Source: Pseudomonas sp. IB20
Lineage (GTDB): Bacteria; Pseudomonadota; Gammaproteobacteria; Pseudomonadales; Pseudomonadaceae
NCBI RefSeq assembly: GCF_009707325.1
Contig: NZ_CP046103.1
Location: 3,641,284-3,705,283, forward strand
Length of the DNA: 64,000 nt
Reading direction: 5' to 3'
The notes beneath the pieces were generated by a model. The model was not told the DNA's origin. It worked only from the letters and a program-made list of their open reading frames with translations, and did no database searches. Below, one piece after another: positions 1-9,610 of the stretch. Each line of letters opens with the position of its first letter. Positions within the stretch are counted from its first letter, which is position 1. Both the position numbers and the translations under genes were made by a program.

Positions 1-35
1 GGCATCCGGCCCCACACAGCAGCTGGATTACCTGC

Positions 36-67
36 AAAAAAAACCCCGCCTTTTGAGCGGGGTTTTT
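36..67. terminator. Bidirectional intrinsic terminator
   Basis: A run of eight A, the stem CCCCGC/GCGGGG with loop C-TTTTGA, then a T run. It lies just past the 3' end of the DUF2058 gene (minus strand) and can work in both directions. Confidence 0.9.
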
Positions 68-80
68 CGTTTTTACCGCA

Positions 81-626
81 TTACCACATCAGGTCATCCG
101 GGATCTGGTAGGCAGCGTACGGATCATCTTCATCCGGCACTTGGCTTTCAGTCAGGATGTTGAGCTGCACGATACGCTCCGGCGCACGCTCCTGGATCTT
201 CAGCGCCGCTTCACGCGGGATCACCTCGTAACTGCCACCGTGGTGCACGATCGCCAGGGAGCCGTTGCTCAGTTTGTTACGCATCAACGTGTTGACCGAC
301 AGGCGTTTGACCTTCTTGTCGTCGACGAAGTTGTAGTAGTCCTCAGTCGTCAGCTTAGGCAGGCGCGAGGTCTCGATCAGTTGCTTGACCTGGGCCGTGC
401 GGGCCTTGGCCTCGGCTTTTTCCTGCTGCTGGCGGTTCAGTTCCTGGTCACGCTTGACCTTCTCGGCGTGCGCCTCGGCAGCCAAACGCGCCTGGGTGTC
501 ATCAACTTCGGCTTGGCCTTTATGGACCAGGCGCTGCTGCTTCTGCTTCTCTTTGCCGACCTGCTTGGCCTGCTTTTGGTTGACCAAACCTGCTTTAAGC
601 AACTGGTCGCGAAGGGAAAGGCTCAT
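81..626 (-). CDS. DUF2058 family protein (YaiL-like)
   Basis: A 181-residue soluble protein of the DUF2058 family, known in E. coli as YaiL and annotated as a nucleoprotein/polynucleotide-associated protein; its biochemical role is not established. It opens with MSLSLRDQLLKAGLVNQKQA. Residues about 18-85 are a very charged, Q/K/E-rich stretch likely to form a coiled coil. The C-terminal half (about 90-175) is the more globular part and ends in an acidic tail. It lies 26 bases downstream of mazG on the same strand, so they may be co-transcribed, and it ends at a clear terminator. The family assignment is firm and the function is not. Confidence 0.85.
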   Translation of the reverse strand: MSLSLRDQLLKAGLVNQKQAKQVGKEKQKQQRLVHKGQAEVDDTQARLAAEAHAEKVKRDQELNRQQQEKAEAKARTAQVKQLIETSRLPKLTTEDYYNFVDDKKVKRLSVNTLMRNKLSNGSLAIVHHGGSYEVIPREAALKIQERAPERIVQLNILTESQVPDEDDPYAAYQIPDDLMW

Positions 627-651
627 GGTGCTTACTCACTTAGGCAACTGC

Positions 652-1485
652 TCAACCGCAGCTGGACACATTCTTTTCCTGACGTTTGGCTTCGCCCCAC
701 AGGGCGTCCAACTCTTCGAGGGTGCAATCTTCTATGGATTGGTGCGTATCGCGCAATGCCTGTTCGATAAATCGGAAACGTCGTTCGAACTTGGCATTGG
801 CGCCACGTAGCGCAGTCTCCGGGTCAACCTTGAGGTGACGCGCCAGGTTGACCGCCGCAAACAGCAGGTCACCGACTTCATCGGCAATCGCCACCGAGTC
901 GTTATCGGCCATGGCTTCGAGCACTTCATCGAGCTCTTCGCGCACGTTATCCACCACCGGCAAGGCTGATGGCCAGTCGAAACCGACCTGGCTGGCGCGC
1001 TTTTGCAATTTGGCGGCACGGGACAGCGCCGGTAAAGCCGTGGGCACGTCATCCAGCAGGGACAATTGCTGCGGTGCGTCGGACTTTTCCGCGCGTTCCT
1101 CAGCTTTGATCTGCTCCCAACGCACCTTGACCTGCTCTTCGCTCAACTGAGGAACATCCAAGGGCGCATACAAATCGCCCGTAGGAAACACGTGAGGATG
1201 GCGGCGGATCAACTTGCGGGTAATGCTGTCGACCACCCCGGCGAACTCAAAACGGCCCTCCTCCCGCGCCAACTGGCTGTAATACACCACCTGGAACAAC
1301 AGGTCGCCCAGCTCACCTTGCAGGTGATCAAAGTCGCCACGCTCGATGGCATCAGCGACTTCGTAGGCTTCTTCCAGGGTGTGCGGGACGATGGTCGCGT
1401 AGGTTTGCTTGATGTCCCACGGGCACCCGTATTTGGGGTCGCGCAGGCGGTTCATCAGGTGCAGCAGGTCTTCAAGTGAATACAT
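652..1485 (-). CDS. mazG: Nucleoside triphosphate pyrophosphohydrolase MazG
   Basis: MazG hydrolyses NTPs and dNTPs to the monophosphate and PPi, cleaning the nucleotide pool; in E. coli it also lowers ppGpp. The 277 residues hold two MazG domains, each with the metal-binding EExxE...ExxD pattern: EEAYE with GELGDLL near residues 37-65, and EELDE with DEVGDLL near 182-210. Length is close to E. coli MazG (263). The ATG at 1485 sits inside the first copy of a 78-base tandem repeat, so the repeat also carries a spare copy of the first codons but does not change the reading frame. It lies just downstream of relA, an arrangement shared with other Pseudomonas. Confidence 0.95.
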   Translation of the reverse strand: MYSLEDLLHLMNRLRDPKYGCPWDIKQTYATIVPHTLEEAYEVADAIERGDFDHLQGELGDLLFQVVYYSQLAREEGRFEFAGVVDSITRKLIRRHPHVFPTGDLYAPLDVPQLSEEQVKVRWEQIKAEERAEKSDAPQQLSLLDDVPTALPALSRAAKLQKRASQVGFDWPSALPVVDNVREELDEVLEAMADNDSVAIADEVGDLLFAAVNLARHLKVDPETALRGANAKFERRFRFIEQALRDTHQSIEDCTLEELDALWGEAKRQEKNVSSCG

Positions 1486-1630
1486 CAGTCAATCTCTGTT
1501 CGCTCCCACACAAGCCCGGCGCCCCCAGAAAGCAGTCCACACATATTTCAGGTTCAAGTGAATACATCAGTCAATCTCTGTTCGCTCCCACACAAGCCCG
1601 GCGCCCCCAGAAAGCAGTCCACACATATTT
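1471..1630. repeat. 78-bp tandem direct repeat at the mazG start
   Basis: Bases 1471-1548 recur at 1553-1630 (offset 82) with only a 4-base spacer. The unit holds the mazG start codons and the short mazG-relA intergenic stretch. It is not a known mobile element. It resembles the other local duplications of this window and may be an unmerged assembly overlap. Confidence 0.9.
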
Positions 1631-1640
1631 TCAGACCGCA

Positions 1641-3884
1641 TCATGGTGTGCGATTACGCCGGGTTTCGATGATGTTCGGCAACTGGGAAATCCGCCCCAA
1701 CAACCGCCCCAACGCGTCCAGCCCCGGAATCTCGATGGTCAGGGACATCAACGCGGTGTTGTCCTCTTTGTTCGAGCGGGTGTTGACCGCCAGCACGTTG
1801 ATCCGCTCATTGAGCAGCACTTGCGACACGTCACGCAGCAAACCGGAACGGTCGTAGGCGCGAATGATGATGTCCACCGGGTAGGTGAGCACCGGCACCG
1901 GGCCCCAGCTGACCTGGATGATGCGTTCCGGCTCGCGCCCGCCCAGTTGCAGCACCGAGGCGCAATCCTGGCGGTGAATGCTCACGCCACGGCCCTGGGT
2001 GATATAACCGACGATGGCGTCGCCCGGCAACGGCTGGCAGCAGCCGGCCATTTGCGTCATCAGGTTGCCCACGCCCTGAATCTGGATATCGCCGCGCTTG
2101 CCCGGTTTGTAGCCGGTGGCTTTGCGTGGGATCAGCTCCAGCTGCTCGCTGCCGCGCTCCGGCTCGACCAGTTGCTGGGCCAGGTTGACCAGCTGCGCCA
2201 GGCGCAGGTCGCCGGCCCCCAGGGCTGCGAACATGTCCTCGGCGATCTTCATGTTGGCCTTTTCGGCCAGCTTGTCGAAGTCCACCTGCGGCAAGCCCAG
2301 GCGCGCCAATTCGCGCTCAAGCAAGGTTTTACCGGCGGCGACGTTCTGGTCGCGCGCCTGCAATTTGAACCAATGGACGATCTTCGCCCGTGCCCGCGAC
2401 GTGGTGATGTAGCCCAGGTTCGGGTTCAGCCAGTCGCGGCTCGGCGTGCCGTGCTTGCTGGTGATGATCTCGACCTGTTCACCGGTCTGCAGGCTGTAGT
2501 TGAGCGGCACGATGCGCCCGTTGATCTTGGCGCCCCGGCAGTTGTGGCCGATTTCGGTGTGCACGCGGTAGGCAAAGTCCAGCGGCGTAGCGCCTTTGGG
2601 CAAGTCGATGGCGTGACCGTCGGGGGTGAAGATGTAGACGCGGTCCGGCTCGATATCCACGCGCAGCTGTTCGGCCAGGCCGCCGATGTCGCCGAGTTCT
2701 TCGTGCCACTCAAGCACTTGGCGCAGCCAGGAGATTTTCTCTTCGTACTGGTTGGACCCGGCCTTGACGTCGGTGCCCTTGTAACGCCAGTGCGCACACA
2801 CCCCAAGCTCAGCCTCTTCGTGCATGGCGTGGGTGCGGATCTGCACTTCCAGCACCTTGCCCTCAGGGCCGATCACTGCGGTGTGCAGCGAGCGATAGCC
2901 GTTTTCCTTGGGGTTGGCGATGTAGTCGTCAAATTCCTTGGGAATGTGCCGCCACAAGGTGTGCACGATACCCAGCGCGGTGTAGCAGTCGCGCATTTCC
3001 GGCACCAGCACACGCACGGCGCGTACGTCGTAGATCTGGCTGAATGCCAGGCCTTTGCGCTGCATTTTGCGCCAGATGGAATAGATGTGTTTGGCCCGGC
3101 CGCTGATATCGGCATCGACGCCGGTGGCCTGCAACTCGGAACGCAACTGCCCCATCACATCGGAGATAAAGCGCTCACGGTCAAGCCGCCGCTCGTGCAG
3201 CAGCGTGGCAATCTGTTTGTATTGATCGGGTTCGAGGTAGCGGAAGGACAAGTCCTCCAGCTCCCACTTGATATGGCCGATACCCAGGCGGTGCGCCAGC
3301 GGCGCGTAGATGTCGAACACCTCGCGGGCAACGCGGTTGCGCTTTTCGTCGTCGGCGGTTTTTACCGCACGGATCGCGCATGTGCGTTCGGCCAGCTTGA
3401 TCAGCGCGACACGCACGTCGTCGACCATCGCCACCAGCATCTTGCGCAGGTTCTCGACCTGGCCCTGGGTGCCCAGCACCATCGACTGGCGTGGGCTGAG
3501 GCTGGCGCTGATGGCGGCCATGCGCAGTACGCCGTCGATCAACTTAGCGACCACGGCGCCGAAGCGCTGGCTGACCAGCGGCAACGCAATATGCCCTTCG
3601 CGCACGCCGCGATAGAGCACGGCGGCGATCAGCGAATCCTGGTCCAGCTTGAGATCGGCGAGGATCTCGGCGATTTCCAACCCGGTGCGAAAGCTTGATG
3701 TGCCCTCCGCCCACAGGTTCTTGGCCGCATTGTCTTGCTGTTCAGACTCACGAGCGAACTCGCAGGCTGCTTTCAAGGCTTCACGGTCCAGTGCCGGGTC
3801 GACACTGACGGCATGATCCAGCCATGCCTCGAGATTGATACTGCCGTCGGTGTTGATCGGCTGGTGTGCTCTCACCTGTACCAT
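1641..3884 (-). CDS. relA: GTP pyrophosphokinase RelA, (p)ppGpp synthetase I
   Basis: RelA makes (p)ppGpp from ATP and GTP/GDP on ribosomes stalled with uncharged tRNA, launching the stringent response. The ATG at 3884 gives 747 residues beginning MVQVRAHQP, the usual Pseudomonas length; an upstream in-frame ATG at 3923 adds 13 residues and is less likely. Order: degenerate hydrolase-like domain (about 40-180, lacking the HD hydrolase signature, as expected for RelA not SpoT), synthetase domain (about 240-350, with EFDDYIANPK, NGYRSLHT and VQIRT), TGS domain (about 400-465, from DRVYIFTPDG), and a C-terminal zinc-finger-like region (AGCCQPLPGD) plus ACT domain. mazG follows. Confidence 0.97.
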   Translation of the reverse strand: MVQVRAHQPINTDGSINLEAWLDHAVSVDPALDREALKAACEFARESEQQDNAAKNLWAEGTSSFRTGLEIAEILADLKLDQDSLIAAVLYRGVREGHIALPLVSQRFGAVVAKLIDGVLRMAAISASLSPRQSMVLGTQGQVENLRKMLVAMVDDVRVALIKLAERTCAIRAVKTADDEKRNRVAREVFDIYAPLAHRLGIGHIKWELEDLSFRYLEPDQYKQIATLLHERRLDRERFISDVMGQLRSELQATGVDADISGRAKHIYSIWRKMQRKGLAFSQIYDVRAVRVLVPEMRDCYTALGIVHTLWRHIPKEFDDYIANPKENGYRSLHTAVIGPEGKVLEVQIRTHAMHEEAELGVCAHWRYKGTDVKAGSNQYEEKISWLRQVLEWHEELGDIGGLAEQLRVDIEPDRVYIFTPDGHAIDLPKGATPLDFAYRVHTEIGHNCRGAKINGRIVPLNYSLQTGEQVEIITSKHGTPSRDWLNPNLGYITTSRARAKIVHWFKLQARDQNVAAGKTLLERELARLGLPQVDFDKLAEKANMKIAEDMFAALGAGDLRLAQLVNLAQQLVEPERGSEQLELIPRKATGYKPGKRGDIQIQGVGNLMTQMAGCCQPLPGDAIVGYITQGRGVSIHRQDCASVLQLGGREPERIIQVSWGPVPVLTYPVDIIIRAYDRSGLLRDVSQVLLNERINVLAVNTRSNKEDNTALMSLTIEIPGLDALGRLLGRISQLPNIIETRRNRTP

Positions 3885-4034
3885 CTTGCTTACCTTCCCT
3901 ACGACGCACCTTTGATGCGCCAAAAATCATCGCTGACCTGCTGCGTAACCCTAGCTCTGCAACCAAGGCTACGTGCAACTCCCTGACAGGTCACGGCCCA
4001 GGAGACTACAGGCCAGTCGGATTAAACGGGCATC

Positions 4035-5387
4035 CTAGCCCGCTTCAAATAACGCCATGGCCTCGACATGAGATGTCTGTGGAAACATGTCGAGGATCCC
4101 GGCACGTTTTAGCCGGTAGCCTTGCTTGACCAACTCAACCGTGTCCCGCGCCAGCGTGGCCGGGTTGCAGGACACATACACCAAACGCTTGGCTCCCAGC
4201 GTGGCGAGCTTACGCACAACCTCCAGGGCACCATCGCGGGGTGGGTCCAAGAGTACCGCAGAAAAGCCCTGTTTGGCCCATTCCGCGTCAGTCAAAGGCT
4301 GGGATAAATCAGCCTGAAAAAACTGCACATTATGCAAATTGTTGCTGACAGCGTTCTGCGCCGCGCGGTCCACCATGGTCTGTACACCTTCTACCGCGAC
4401 CACTTCGCGCACGTGTTTGGCCAGCGGCAACGCAAAGTTACCCAGCCCGCAGAACAGGTCCAGTACCCGTTCCTCGGGCTGTGGCGCCAGCCATTCCAGG
4501 GCCTGGGCGACCATCGCGGCGTTGACGCCAGCGTTGACCTGCACAAAGTCCCCGGGCCGATAAGCCAGTTCCAGATCCCATTGTTCCAACCGATAACCCA
4601 ACGCCGAGTTCGCCTCGACGGGCTCCGGCTCGCCCTCGCCATGCAGCCACAACTGCGCTTCATGGAAGGTGCAAAATTCTTGCAGGATCAGCAGGTCCGC
4701 CTCGGACAACGGCGCCATATGCCGCAGCAACACGGCGATGGATGAGCCGCTGAACAACTCCACATGCCCCAGCGCCTGCGGTTTGCTCAGGCGGCGCAGC
4801 ATGTTCGGCAAGCGCTGCATGATCGGTTGCAAGGCCTGTACCAGCACCGGGCAATCATCGATGGCGACGATGTCCTGGCTGGCCACGGCGCGAAAACCCA
4901 CCTCAAGCTTTTTCGCCTTGGCGTCCCAGCGCACGGCCACGCGGGCGCGACGACGGTAGGCGAACTCCGGCCCACTCAAAGGGGCGGCCCACGCTTGCGG
5001 TTCGACACCGGCCACACGCGACAGTTGTTCGGCGAGCATGCGCTGTTTCAGGGCGAGCTGTTCGTCATGGGGCAAGTGCTGCACGCTGCAGCCGCCGCAG
5101 CGGCCAAAATGCGCGCACGGCGCCGGGCGGCGCAGTTCGCTGGCCTTGAACACACGCTCGGTGCGCGCTTCTACCACTTTGCCGTGGGCGCCCAATACCC
5201 GCGCTTCGACTTCTTCGCCGGCCAGCGCACCGTTTACAAACCAGGTACGGCCTTCAAAGAACACGATGCCACGGCCATCGTTGGCCAGGCGCTCGATGGT
5301 CAGGCGTTGTTTCTTGCCTACCGGAATCTGCGGGGCCCGGCTGCCGCCTGTCGGTTGGAAGCGCAGGCCTCTCTCGTGCTTGGCCAT
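4035..5387 (-). CDS. rlmD: 23S rRNA (uracil-1939-C5)-methyltransferase RlmD
   Basis: SAM-dependent methyltransferase that makes m5U1939 in 23S rRNA. The 450 residues contain an N-terminal TRAM RNA-binding domain (about 18-80), the iron-sulfur cysteines C-x5-C-x2-C in [11 protein letters not shown] (about 93-103) with a later C in DDCPVL, the SAM-binding motif [12 protein letters not shown], the proline-rich LLDPPRDGA and the catalytic region [12 protein letters not shown]. The start codon overlaps the cysM stop by one base (TGATG), so translation is probably coupled to cysM. The order cysM-rlmD-relA-mazG is conserved in Pseudomonas. Confidence 0.96.
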   Translation of the reverse strand: MAKHERGLRFQPTGGSRAPQIPVGKKQRLTIERLANDGRGIVFFEGRTWFVNGALAGEEVEARVLGAHGKVVEARTERVFKASELRRPAPCAHFGRCGGCSVQHLPHDEQLALKQRMLAEQLSRVAGVEPQAWAAPLSGPEFAYRRRARVAVRWDAKAKKLEVGFRAVASQDIVAIDDCPVLVQALQPIMQRLPNMLRRLSKPQALGHVELFSGSSIAVLLRHMAPLSEADLLILQEFCTFHEAQLWLHGEGEPEPVEANSALGYRLEQWDLELAYRPGDFVQVNAGVNAAMVAQALEWLAPQPEERVLDLFCGLGNFALPLAKHVREVVAVEGVQTMVDRAAQNAVSNNLHNVQFFQADLSQPLTDAEWAKQGFSAVLLDPPRDGALEVVRKLATLGAKRLVYVSCNPATLARDTVELVKQGYRLKRAGILDMFPQTSHVEAMALFEAG

Positions 5388-6289
5388 CAGTTGGGTTCGT
5401 CGAAGATGCCGGTCGACAGGTAACGGTCGCCCCGGTCACAGATGATCGCGACGATCACCGCGTTTTCCACTTCTTTGGACAACCGCAACATACCGGCCAC
5501 GGCGCCGCCGGAGGACACGCCGCAGAAGATGCCTTCTTCGCGCGCCAGGCGGCGGGTGGTGTCTTCGGCTTCACGCTGGGCCATGTCGATGATGCGGTCC
5601 ACGCGCGTGGCGTTGTAGATCTTCGGTAGGTACTCTTCGGGCCAACGGCGAATACCGGGAATCGCCGCGCCTTCCATCGGTTGCAGGCCGACGATCTGGA
5701 TCGCCGGGTTCTGCTCCTTGAGGTAGCGCGAGTTGCCCATAATGGTGCCGGTGGTGCCCATGGAGCTGACAAAATGGGTGATGGTGCCTTGGGTCTGACG
5801 CCAGATTTCCGGGCCTGTGCTGGTGTAGTGCGCCTCTGGGTTATCGCCATTGGCAAACTGGTCCAGCACCACGCCACGGCCTTCGGCGGCCATGCGCTCG
5901 GCGAGGTCGCGCGCGCCTTCCATGCCTTCTTCCTGGGTGACCAGCAACAACTCGGCGCCATAGGCGGTCATTGCCGCCTTGCGTTCGGCGCTGCCGTTGT
6001 CGGGCATGATCAGCACCATCTTGTAACCCTTGATTGCCGCGGCCATGGCCAGGGCGATCCCGGTGTTACCCGAGGTGGCTTCGATCAAGGTGTCGCCGGG
6101 CTTGATTTGCCCGCGCAGCTCGGCGCGGGTGATCATCGACAGCGCCGGGCGGTCCTTGACGGAGCCGGCCGGGTTGTTCCCTTCAAGCTTGAGAAGCAGA
6201 ATATTGCTGGTTTCACCCGCCATGCGTTGCAAGCGGACCAGAGGCGTGTTGCCGACGCAATCGGCGATTGTAGGGTACTGCAAGGTCAT
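5387..6289 (-). CDS. cysM: Cysteine synthase B (O-acetylserine sulfhydrylase B)
   Basis: PLP enzyme that makes cysteine from O-acetylserine and sulfide or thiosulfate. The ATG at 6289 gives 300 residues beginning [20 protein letters not shown], the family length; a GTG further upstream would add 22 residues with no family likeness. The PLP lysine lies in PAGSVKDRP (K45), the phosphate/substrate loop is [12 protein letters not shown], and [10 protein letters not shown] is near the C-terminus. It overlaps rlmD by one base. CysM rather than CysK is preferred from length and the [10 protein letters not shown] start. Confidence 0.95.
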   Translation of the reverse strand: MTLQYPTIADCVGNTPLVRLQRMAGETSNILLLKLEGNNPAGSVKDRPALSMITRAELRGQIKPGDTLIEATSGNTGIALAMAAAIKGYKMVLIMPDNGSAERKAAMTAYGAELLLVTQEEGMEGARDLAERMAAEGRGVVLDQFANGDNPEAHYTSTGPEIWRQTQGTITHFVSSMGTTGTIMGNSRYLKEQNPAIQIVGLQPMEGAAIPGIRRWPEEYLPKIYNATRVDRIIDMAQREAEDTTRRLAREEGIFCGVSSGGAVAGMLRLSKEVENAVIVAIICDRGDRYLSTGIFDEPN

Positions 6290-6416
6290 GGCGTATTCGC
6301 AATCCAGACTGCGGGGGCGACCATCATACCGGGAAAGGCTGGCGGGCCATATCACGCAAAGTGTGGTGCTTATGGCTTACAGGAATAAGCGAGTGGCGTG
6401 TGGCCTGTGAGGGCGC

Positions 6417-6484
6417 TATCGCGGGCAAGCCCGCCGCCACAGAGGACAGCGTGCAGATCAATGTGGGAGCTGGCTTGCCTGCAA
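6417..6484. repeat. Pair of inverted REP elements
   Basis: Two REP-type palindromic units face each other: GCGGGCAAGCCCGCC near 6421-6435 followed by CACAG, and TGTGGGAGCTGGCTTGCC at 6462-6479. They lie between tapT and cysM, where the 217-base gap holds no gene. This sequence type is typical of P. fluorescens-group intergenic REPs. Confidence 0.8.
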
Positions 6485-6506
6485 AAGCCGCACCTCGGTA
6501 AACCGA

Positions 6507-7112
6507 CTAACCCAATTGCCCGTCGCCATGATTCTTACGAAACACCTCGTCCCCCATCGCCGAAATCTGCCCGTCAATCAGTGCCTCGAACGGTTTAAGC
6601 AGCGCCTCAAAAGAGGTCGGCGCTTCCAGCACCTGCAACGCCTGCACAATTGCCTCTACCGTCGACAAAGCCCCTGGCCCCGGTGCTTTGCGCAACCGGT
6701 AGCGAGAAACGCCACCCTCGGCCAGGGTCACCCGGGGCAATGCGGCCAATAAAGGATTGAGGTGCAGCAATTTGCGCGCTTTGCGCCAGGTGCCGTCGGG
6801 CACCACCAACAACAGCGGTTGGTCGTCGGGCGCATACACCTGCAAAGGCTGGGCGTCATCAGCGGGAAACAGCAGGCGCGCTTGATAACCGGGCGGGTTT
6901 AACAAGGTCGCCAAATCGTCAAACACCTCACCCACCACCAACTGCGCATTGCTCAACCCCAACGCCGCCAACCGCGCGGTATTGAGCGCATGGTTGACCT
7001 CACTCGGGTGCTGCAGCAGCAACACACGGGTGCGGCTGTCGAGGCTGGGGATCAGCGGGCACAGGCAATGAGTGGCGGGCCGCTGGCAAGTTGGACATTG
7101 GGGTCTGGACAT
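6507..7112 (-). CDS. tapT: tRNA-uridine aminocarboxypropyltransferase, DTW-domain protein
   Basis: A DTW-domain protein of the family that includes E. coli TapT (YfiP), which adds the 3-amino-3-carboxypropyl group of SAM to U47 of tRNAs (acp3U). The 201 residues start with a small cysteine cluster (CPTCQRPATHCLCP, residues 6-19, probably zinc-binding), then LLLQHPSEVNHALNTARL and the signature PDGTWRKARKLL that replaces the canonical DTW triad. It lies beside a LysR gene on the same strand, 5 bases away, but a functional tie is not evident. The family is firm; the exact tRNA target is inferred. Confidence 0.88.
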   Translation of the reverse strand: MSRPQCPTCQRPATHCLCPLIPSLDSRTRVLLLQHPSEVNHALNTARLAALGLSNAQLVVGEVFDDLATLLNPPGYQARLLFPADDAQPLQVYAPDDQPLLLVVPDGTWRKARKLLHLNPLLAALPRVTLAEGGVSRYRLRKAPGPGALSTVEAIVQALQVLEAPTSFEALLKPFEALIDGQISAMGDEVFRKNHGDGQLG

Positions 7113-7117
7113 GTTTT

Positions 7118-8011
7118 TCAGGCCTGGTTGAGCTGGGCTTTGAGTAAGTCGCGAAAGGTCTGGATCAGCGGCTCGCGGCTACGGCCACGGCGCATGATCA
7201 TCGAGAACGGCGCCTGATAGCCGAAGGTCGCCGGCAGCAGCACACGCAAGTCGCCCTTGTCGGCCCAGGCTTGGGCGTAGTGCTCAGGCAGGTAGCCGAT
7301 ATAGGCGCCGGACAGCACCAGGATCAACTGCGCCTCCATACTTTCCACCGTGGCGGCGCTGTGTTTGAAGCCGTGGCGCGCCAGTTCTGCCTGGCTCCAG
7401 TAGCCGCGCCCGACCATACGCTGCTGGGTGATCACTTGTTCGGGGATGCGCCGTTCGCTGAACAACGGATGCCGCGTGCTGCAATACAGCCAGTGTTGCT
7501 CGCGGTACAGCGGCATGTAGATCAACCCGCTCATGCGGTTGGAGAACGCGCCGATGGCCAGGTCCAGGCGGTTGTCCTGCACGCCCAATTGCAGCTCATA
7601 AGGGCTCATCACCGACAAATTCAAGTGCACAGCCGGGTGTTCCAGGCTGTAGGCGCCGATCACTTCGGCGAACGGCAGGGCCTTGTCGCTGACGGTGGAG
7701 TCGAGCACGCCGAGTTTGAGGGTGCCGCGCAACTCACCTTTTAACGCGGCGGCGTATTGCTCGAACCCTTCCAGCTCGCCTAATAGACGCAGGGTTTCCT
7801 GGTGGAACAACTCGCCTTTGCTGGTCAGGCTGAACCCGCCGCGCCCGCGATGGCACAGCACCAGGCCCAAAGCTGCTTCCAGCTGGCTCATGTAGGTGCT
7901 GATGGCCGACGTCGACAAGTTGAGTTCGTGCTGGGCATTGGCGAACCCTTCGTGCCGCACGACGCTGACGAAGATGCGCAGGAGTTTCAGGTCGGGCAAG
8001 GCGTTGGCCAT
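7118..8011 (-). CDS. gbuR: LysR-family regulator, probable GbuR
   Basis: A 297-residue LysR-type regulator when started at the ATG at 8011 (MANALPDLKLLRIF); the open frame extends upstream through REP sequence that should not be coding. The N-terminal winged helix (about 8-67) contains the family pattern HEGFANAQHELNLSTSAISTYMSQLE, and the remainder is the effector-binding domain. It is transcribed away from the guanidinobutyrase gene that begins at 8217, the arrangement of gbuR and gbuA in P. aeruginosa, where GbuR activates gbuA with 4-guanidinobutyrate. Assignment as GbuR is by position and family. Confidence 0.8.
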   Translation of the reverse strand: MANALPDLKLLRIFVSVVRHEGFANAQHELNLSTSAISTYMSQLEAALGLVLCHRGRGGFSLTSKGELFHQETLRLLGELEGFEQYAAALKGELRGTLKLGVLDSTVSDKALPFAEVIGAYSLEHPAVHLNLSVMSPYELQLGVQDNRLDLAIGAFSNRMSGLIYMPLYREQHWLYCSTRHPLFSERRIPEQVITQQRMVGRGYWSQAELARHGFKHSAATVESMEAQLILVLSGAYIGYLPEHYAQAWADKGDLRVLLPATFGYQAPFSMIMRRGRSREPLIQTFRDLLKAQLNQA

Positions 8012-8030
8012 GGGTTCTCCAGATAACACA

Positions 8031-8094
8031 AAAACCTGTGGGAGCGCAGCCAAAACCTGTGGGAGCGAGCAAGCCCGCTCCCACATTTGAACCG
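8031..8094. repeat. REP element with short duplicated arm
   Basis: TGTGGGAGCG and CGCTCCCACA form a perfect 10-bp stem around a short loop near 8058-8085. The 16 bases AAAACCTGTGGGAGCG occur twice, at 8031 and 8052. It lies in the 205-base gap between the divergent gbuR and gbuA genes, so it sits within or near the regulator's binding region. Confidence 0.75.
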
Positions 8095-8216
8095 AGTTTA
8101 CCTCAGGCATTAGTTTAGAAAAATCTGAACTAAGTATTTGCCCCTGCCGATTCTTCCCGTCCCGGGCTTTTCGCAGAATCGGCCTCTAATAAACAAAACA
8201 ACGATGAGGCAATCCC

Positions 8217-9167
8217 GTGGACAAGATTTTTCACCAACCACTGGGCGGCAACGAAATGCCGCGCTTCGCCGGCATCGCCACCATGATGCGACTCCCCCAT
8301 CTGCAGTCGGCCAAAGGCCTCGACGCCGCCTTTGTCGGTGTGCCCTTGGACATCGGCACCTCGCTGCGCGCCGGCACCCGCTTCGGGCCGCGTGAAATCC
8401 GCGCCGAGTCGGTGATGATCCGCCCCTACAACATGGCCACCGGCGCCGCGCCGTTCGACTCGCTGTCGGTTGCCGACATCGGCGACGTGGCAATCAATAC
8501 CTTCAACCTGCTGGACGCTGTGCGCATCATCGAAGAAGCTTACGATGAGATCCTCGAGCACAACGTCGTCCCGATGACCCTGGGCGGCGACCACACCATC
8601 ACCCTGCCGATCCTGCGGGCGATTCACAAGAAACACGGCAAGGTCGGGCTGGTGCACATTGATGCCCACGCCGACGTCAACGACCATATGTTCGGCGAGA
8701 AAATCGCCCACGGCACCACCTTCCGCCGCGCCGTGGAAGAAGGCTTGCTCGATTGCGACCGCGTGGTGCAGATCGGCCTGCGCGCCCAGGGCTACACCGC
8801 CGAAGACTTCAACTGGAGCCGCAAACAGGGCTTTCGTGTGGTCCAGGCCGAAGAATGCTGGCACCACTCGCTGGCGCCATTGATGGCTGAAGTGCGTGAA
8901 AAAGTCGGCGGCGGCCCGGTGTATTTGAGCTTCGATATCGACGGTATCGACCCGGCCTGGGCGCCTGGCACCGGCACCCCGGAAATCGGCGGGCTGACCA
9001 CCATCCAGGCGATCGAGATCATCCGTGGCTGCCAAGGCCTCGACCTGATTGGTTGCGATCTGGTAGAAGTTTCGCCGCCTTACGACACCACCGGCAACAC
9101 CTCGCTGCTCGGCGCCAACCTGCTGTACGAGATGCTCTGCGTACTGCCCGGCGTGGCGCATCGCTGA
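8217..9167 (+). CDS. gbuA: Guanidinobutyrase (ureohydrolase family)
   Basis: Hydrolyses 4-guanidinobutyrate to 4-aminobutyrate and urea, feeding carbon and nitrogen from arginine and agmatine breakdown. The GTG at 8217, with a GAGG ribosome site just upstream, gives 316 residues opening MDKIFHQPLGGNEMPRF, very close to what I recall of P. aeruginosa GbuA (319). The manganese ligands are present: GGDHT, DAHAD (within HIDAHADVNDH) and SFDIDGIDP. Related agmatinases share these motifs, so substrate choice rests on overall likeness and on the neighbouring gbuR-like gene. Its stop overlaps the start of the next gene by one base, marking an operon of four genes. Confidence 0.92.
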   Translation: MDKIFHQPLGGNEMPRFAGIATMMRLPHLQSAKGLDAAFVGVPLDIGTSLRAGTRFGPREIRAESVMIRPYNMATGAAPFDSLSVADIGDVAINTFNLLDAVRIIEEAYDEILEHNVVPMTLGGDHTITLPILRAIHKKHGKVGLVHIDAHADVNDHMFGEKIAHGTTFRRAVEEGLLDCDRVVQIGLRAQGYTAEDFNWSRKQGFRVVQAEECWHHSLAPLMAEVREKVGGGPVYLSFDIDGIDPAWAPGTGTPEIGGLTTIQAIEIIRGCQGLDLIGCDLVEVSPPYDTTGNTSLLGANLLYEMLCVLPGVAHR

Positions 9168-9589
9168 TGAGCACGCAAGCCGTGCTGCAAGCGGCGGCCG
9201 ACCTGGTGTCGGCCTTCGCCCGCAATGACCGCGCCGCCTATTTCGGCGCGTTCACGGTGGATGCCAGCTTCGTGTTCTACACCCTCCCCCAGCCGCTGCT
9301 CAGTCGCGATGCCTACCAGGCGCTGTGGGACCGCTGGCGCCGGGACGAGGGGTTTGAGGTGCTGTCCTGCACTTCAAGCAACGCCTTTGTCAGCCTGCAG
9401 GGTGACGTGGCGATTTTTATGCATGACGTGGCCACCGAGCTGCGCATGAACGGGGAGCAATTTTTTAGCCAGGAACGCGAGACCATTGTCTTCACCCGAC
9501 AAGGGTCAGACGCACAACAAAAACAAGGCCTGTGGCTGGCCTGTCACGAACATTTGTCCGCTATGCCGGAAGGGCTGCCGCCCCCTTAG
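9167..9589 (+). CDS. NTF2-like protein (SnoaL/DUF4440 type)
   Basis: A 140-residue protein that fits the NTF2-like fold: two N-terminal helices with FARNDRAAYFGAFTVDASFVF, then a strand-rich body ending in IVFTRQG...GLWLACHEHLS. Start at 9167 overlaps the gbuA stop (TGATG), so it is translationally coupled. Members of this fold bind or isomerise small molecules, but no specific activity can be read from the sequence. In P. aeruginosa a homologous small gene (PA1420) lies at the same place, so a role beside gbuA is likely but unknown. Confidence 0.8.
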   Translation: MSTQAVLQAAADLVSAFARNDRAAYFGAFTVDASFVFYTLPQPLLSRDAYQALWDRWRRDEGFEVLSCTSSNAFVSLQGDVAIFMHDVATELRMNGEQFFSQERETIVFTRQGSDAQQKQGLWLACHEHLSAMPEGLPPP

Positions 9590-9610
9590 CCAATGTGATC
9601 GGAGCTGATC

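Noticed and set aside
1471-1630. CRISPR-like repeats
   Set aside because: Only two copies, no repeat-spacer periodicity and no cas genes in the window.
1476-3698. A 740-codon frame opposite relA
   Set aside because: Antisense shadow of relA, with H/Q/V-rich composition typical of such frames.
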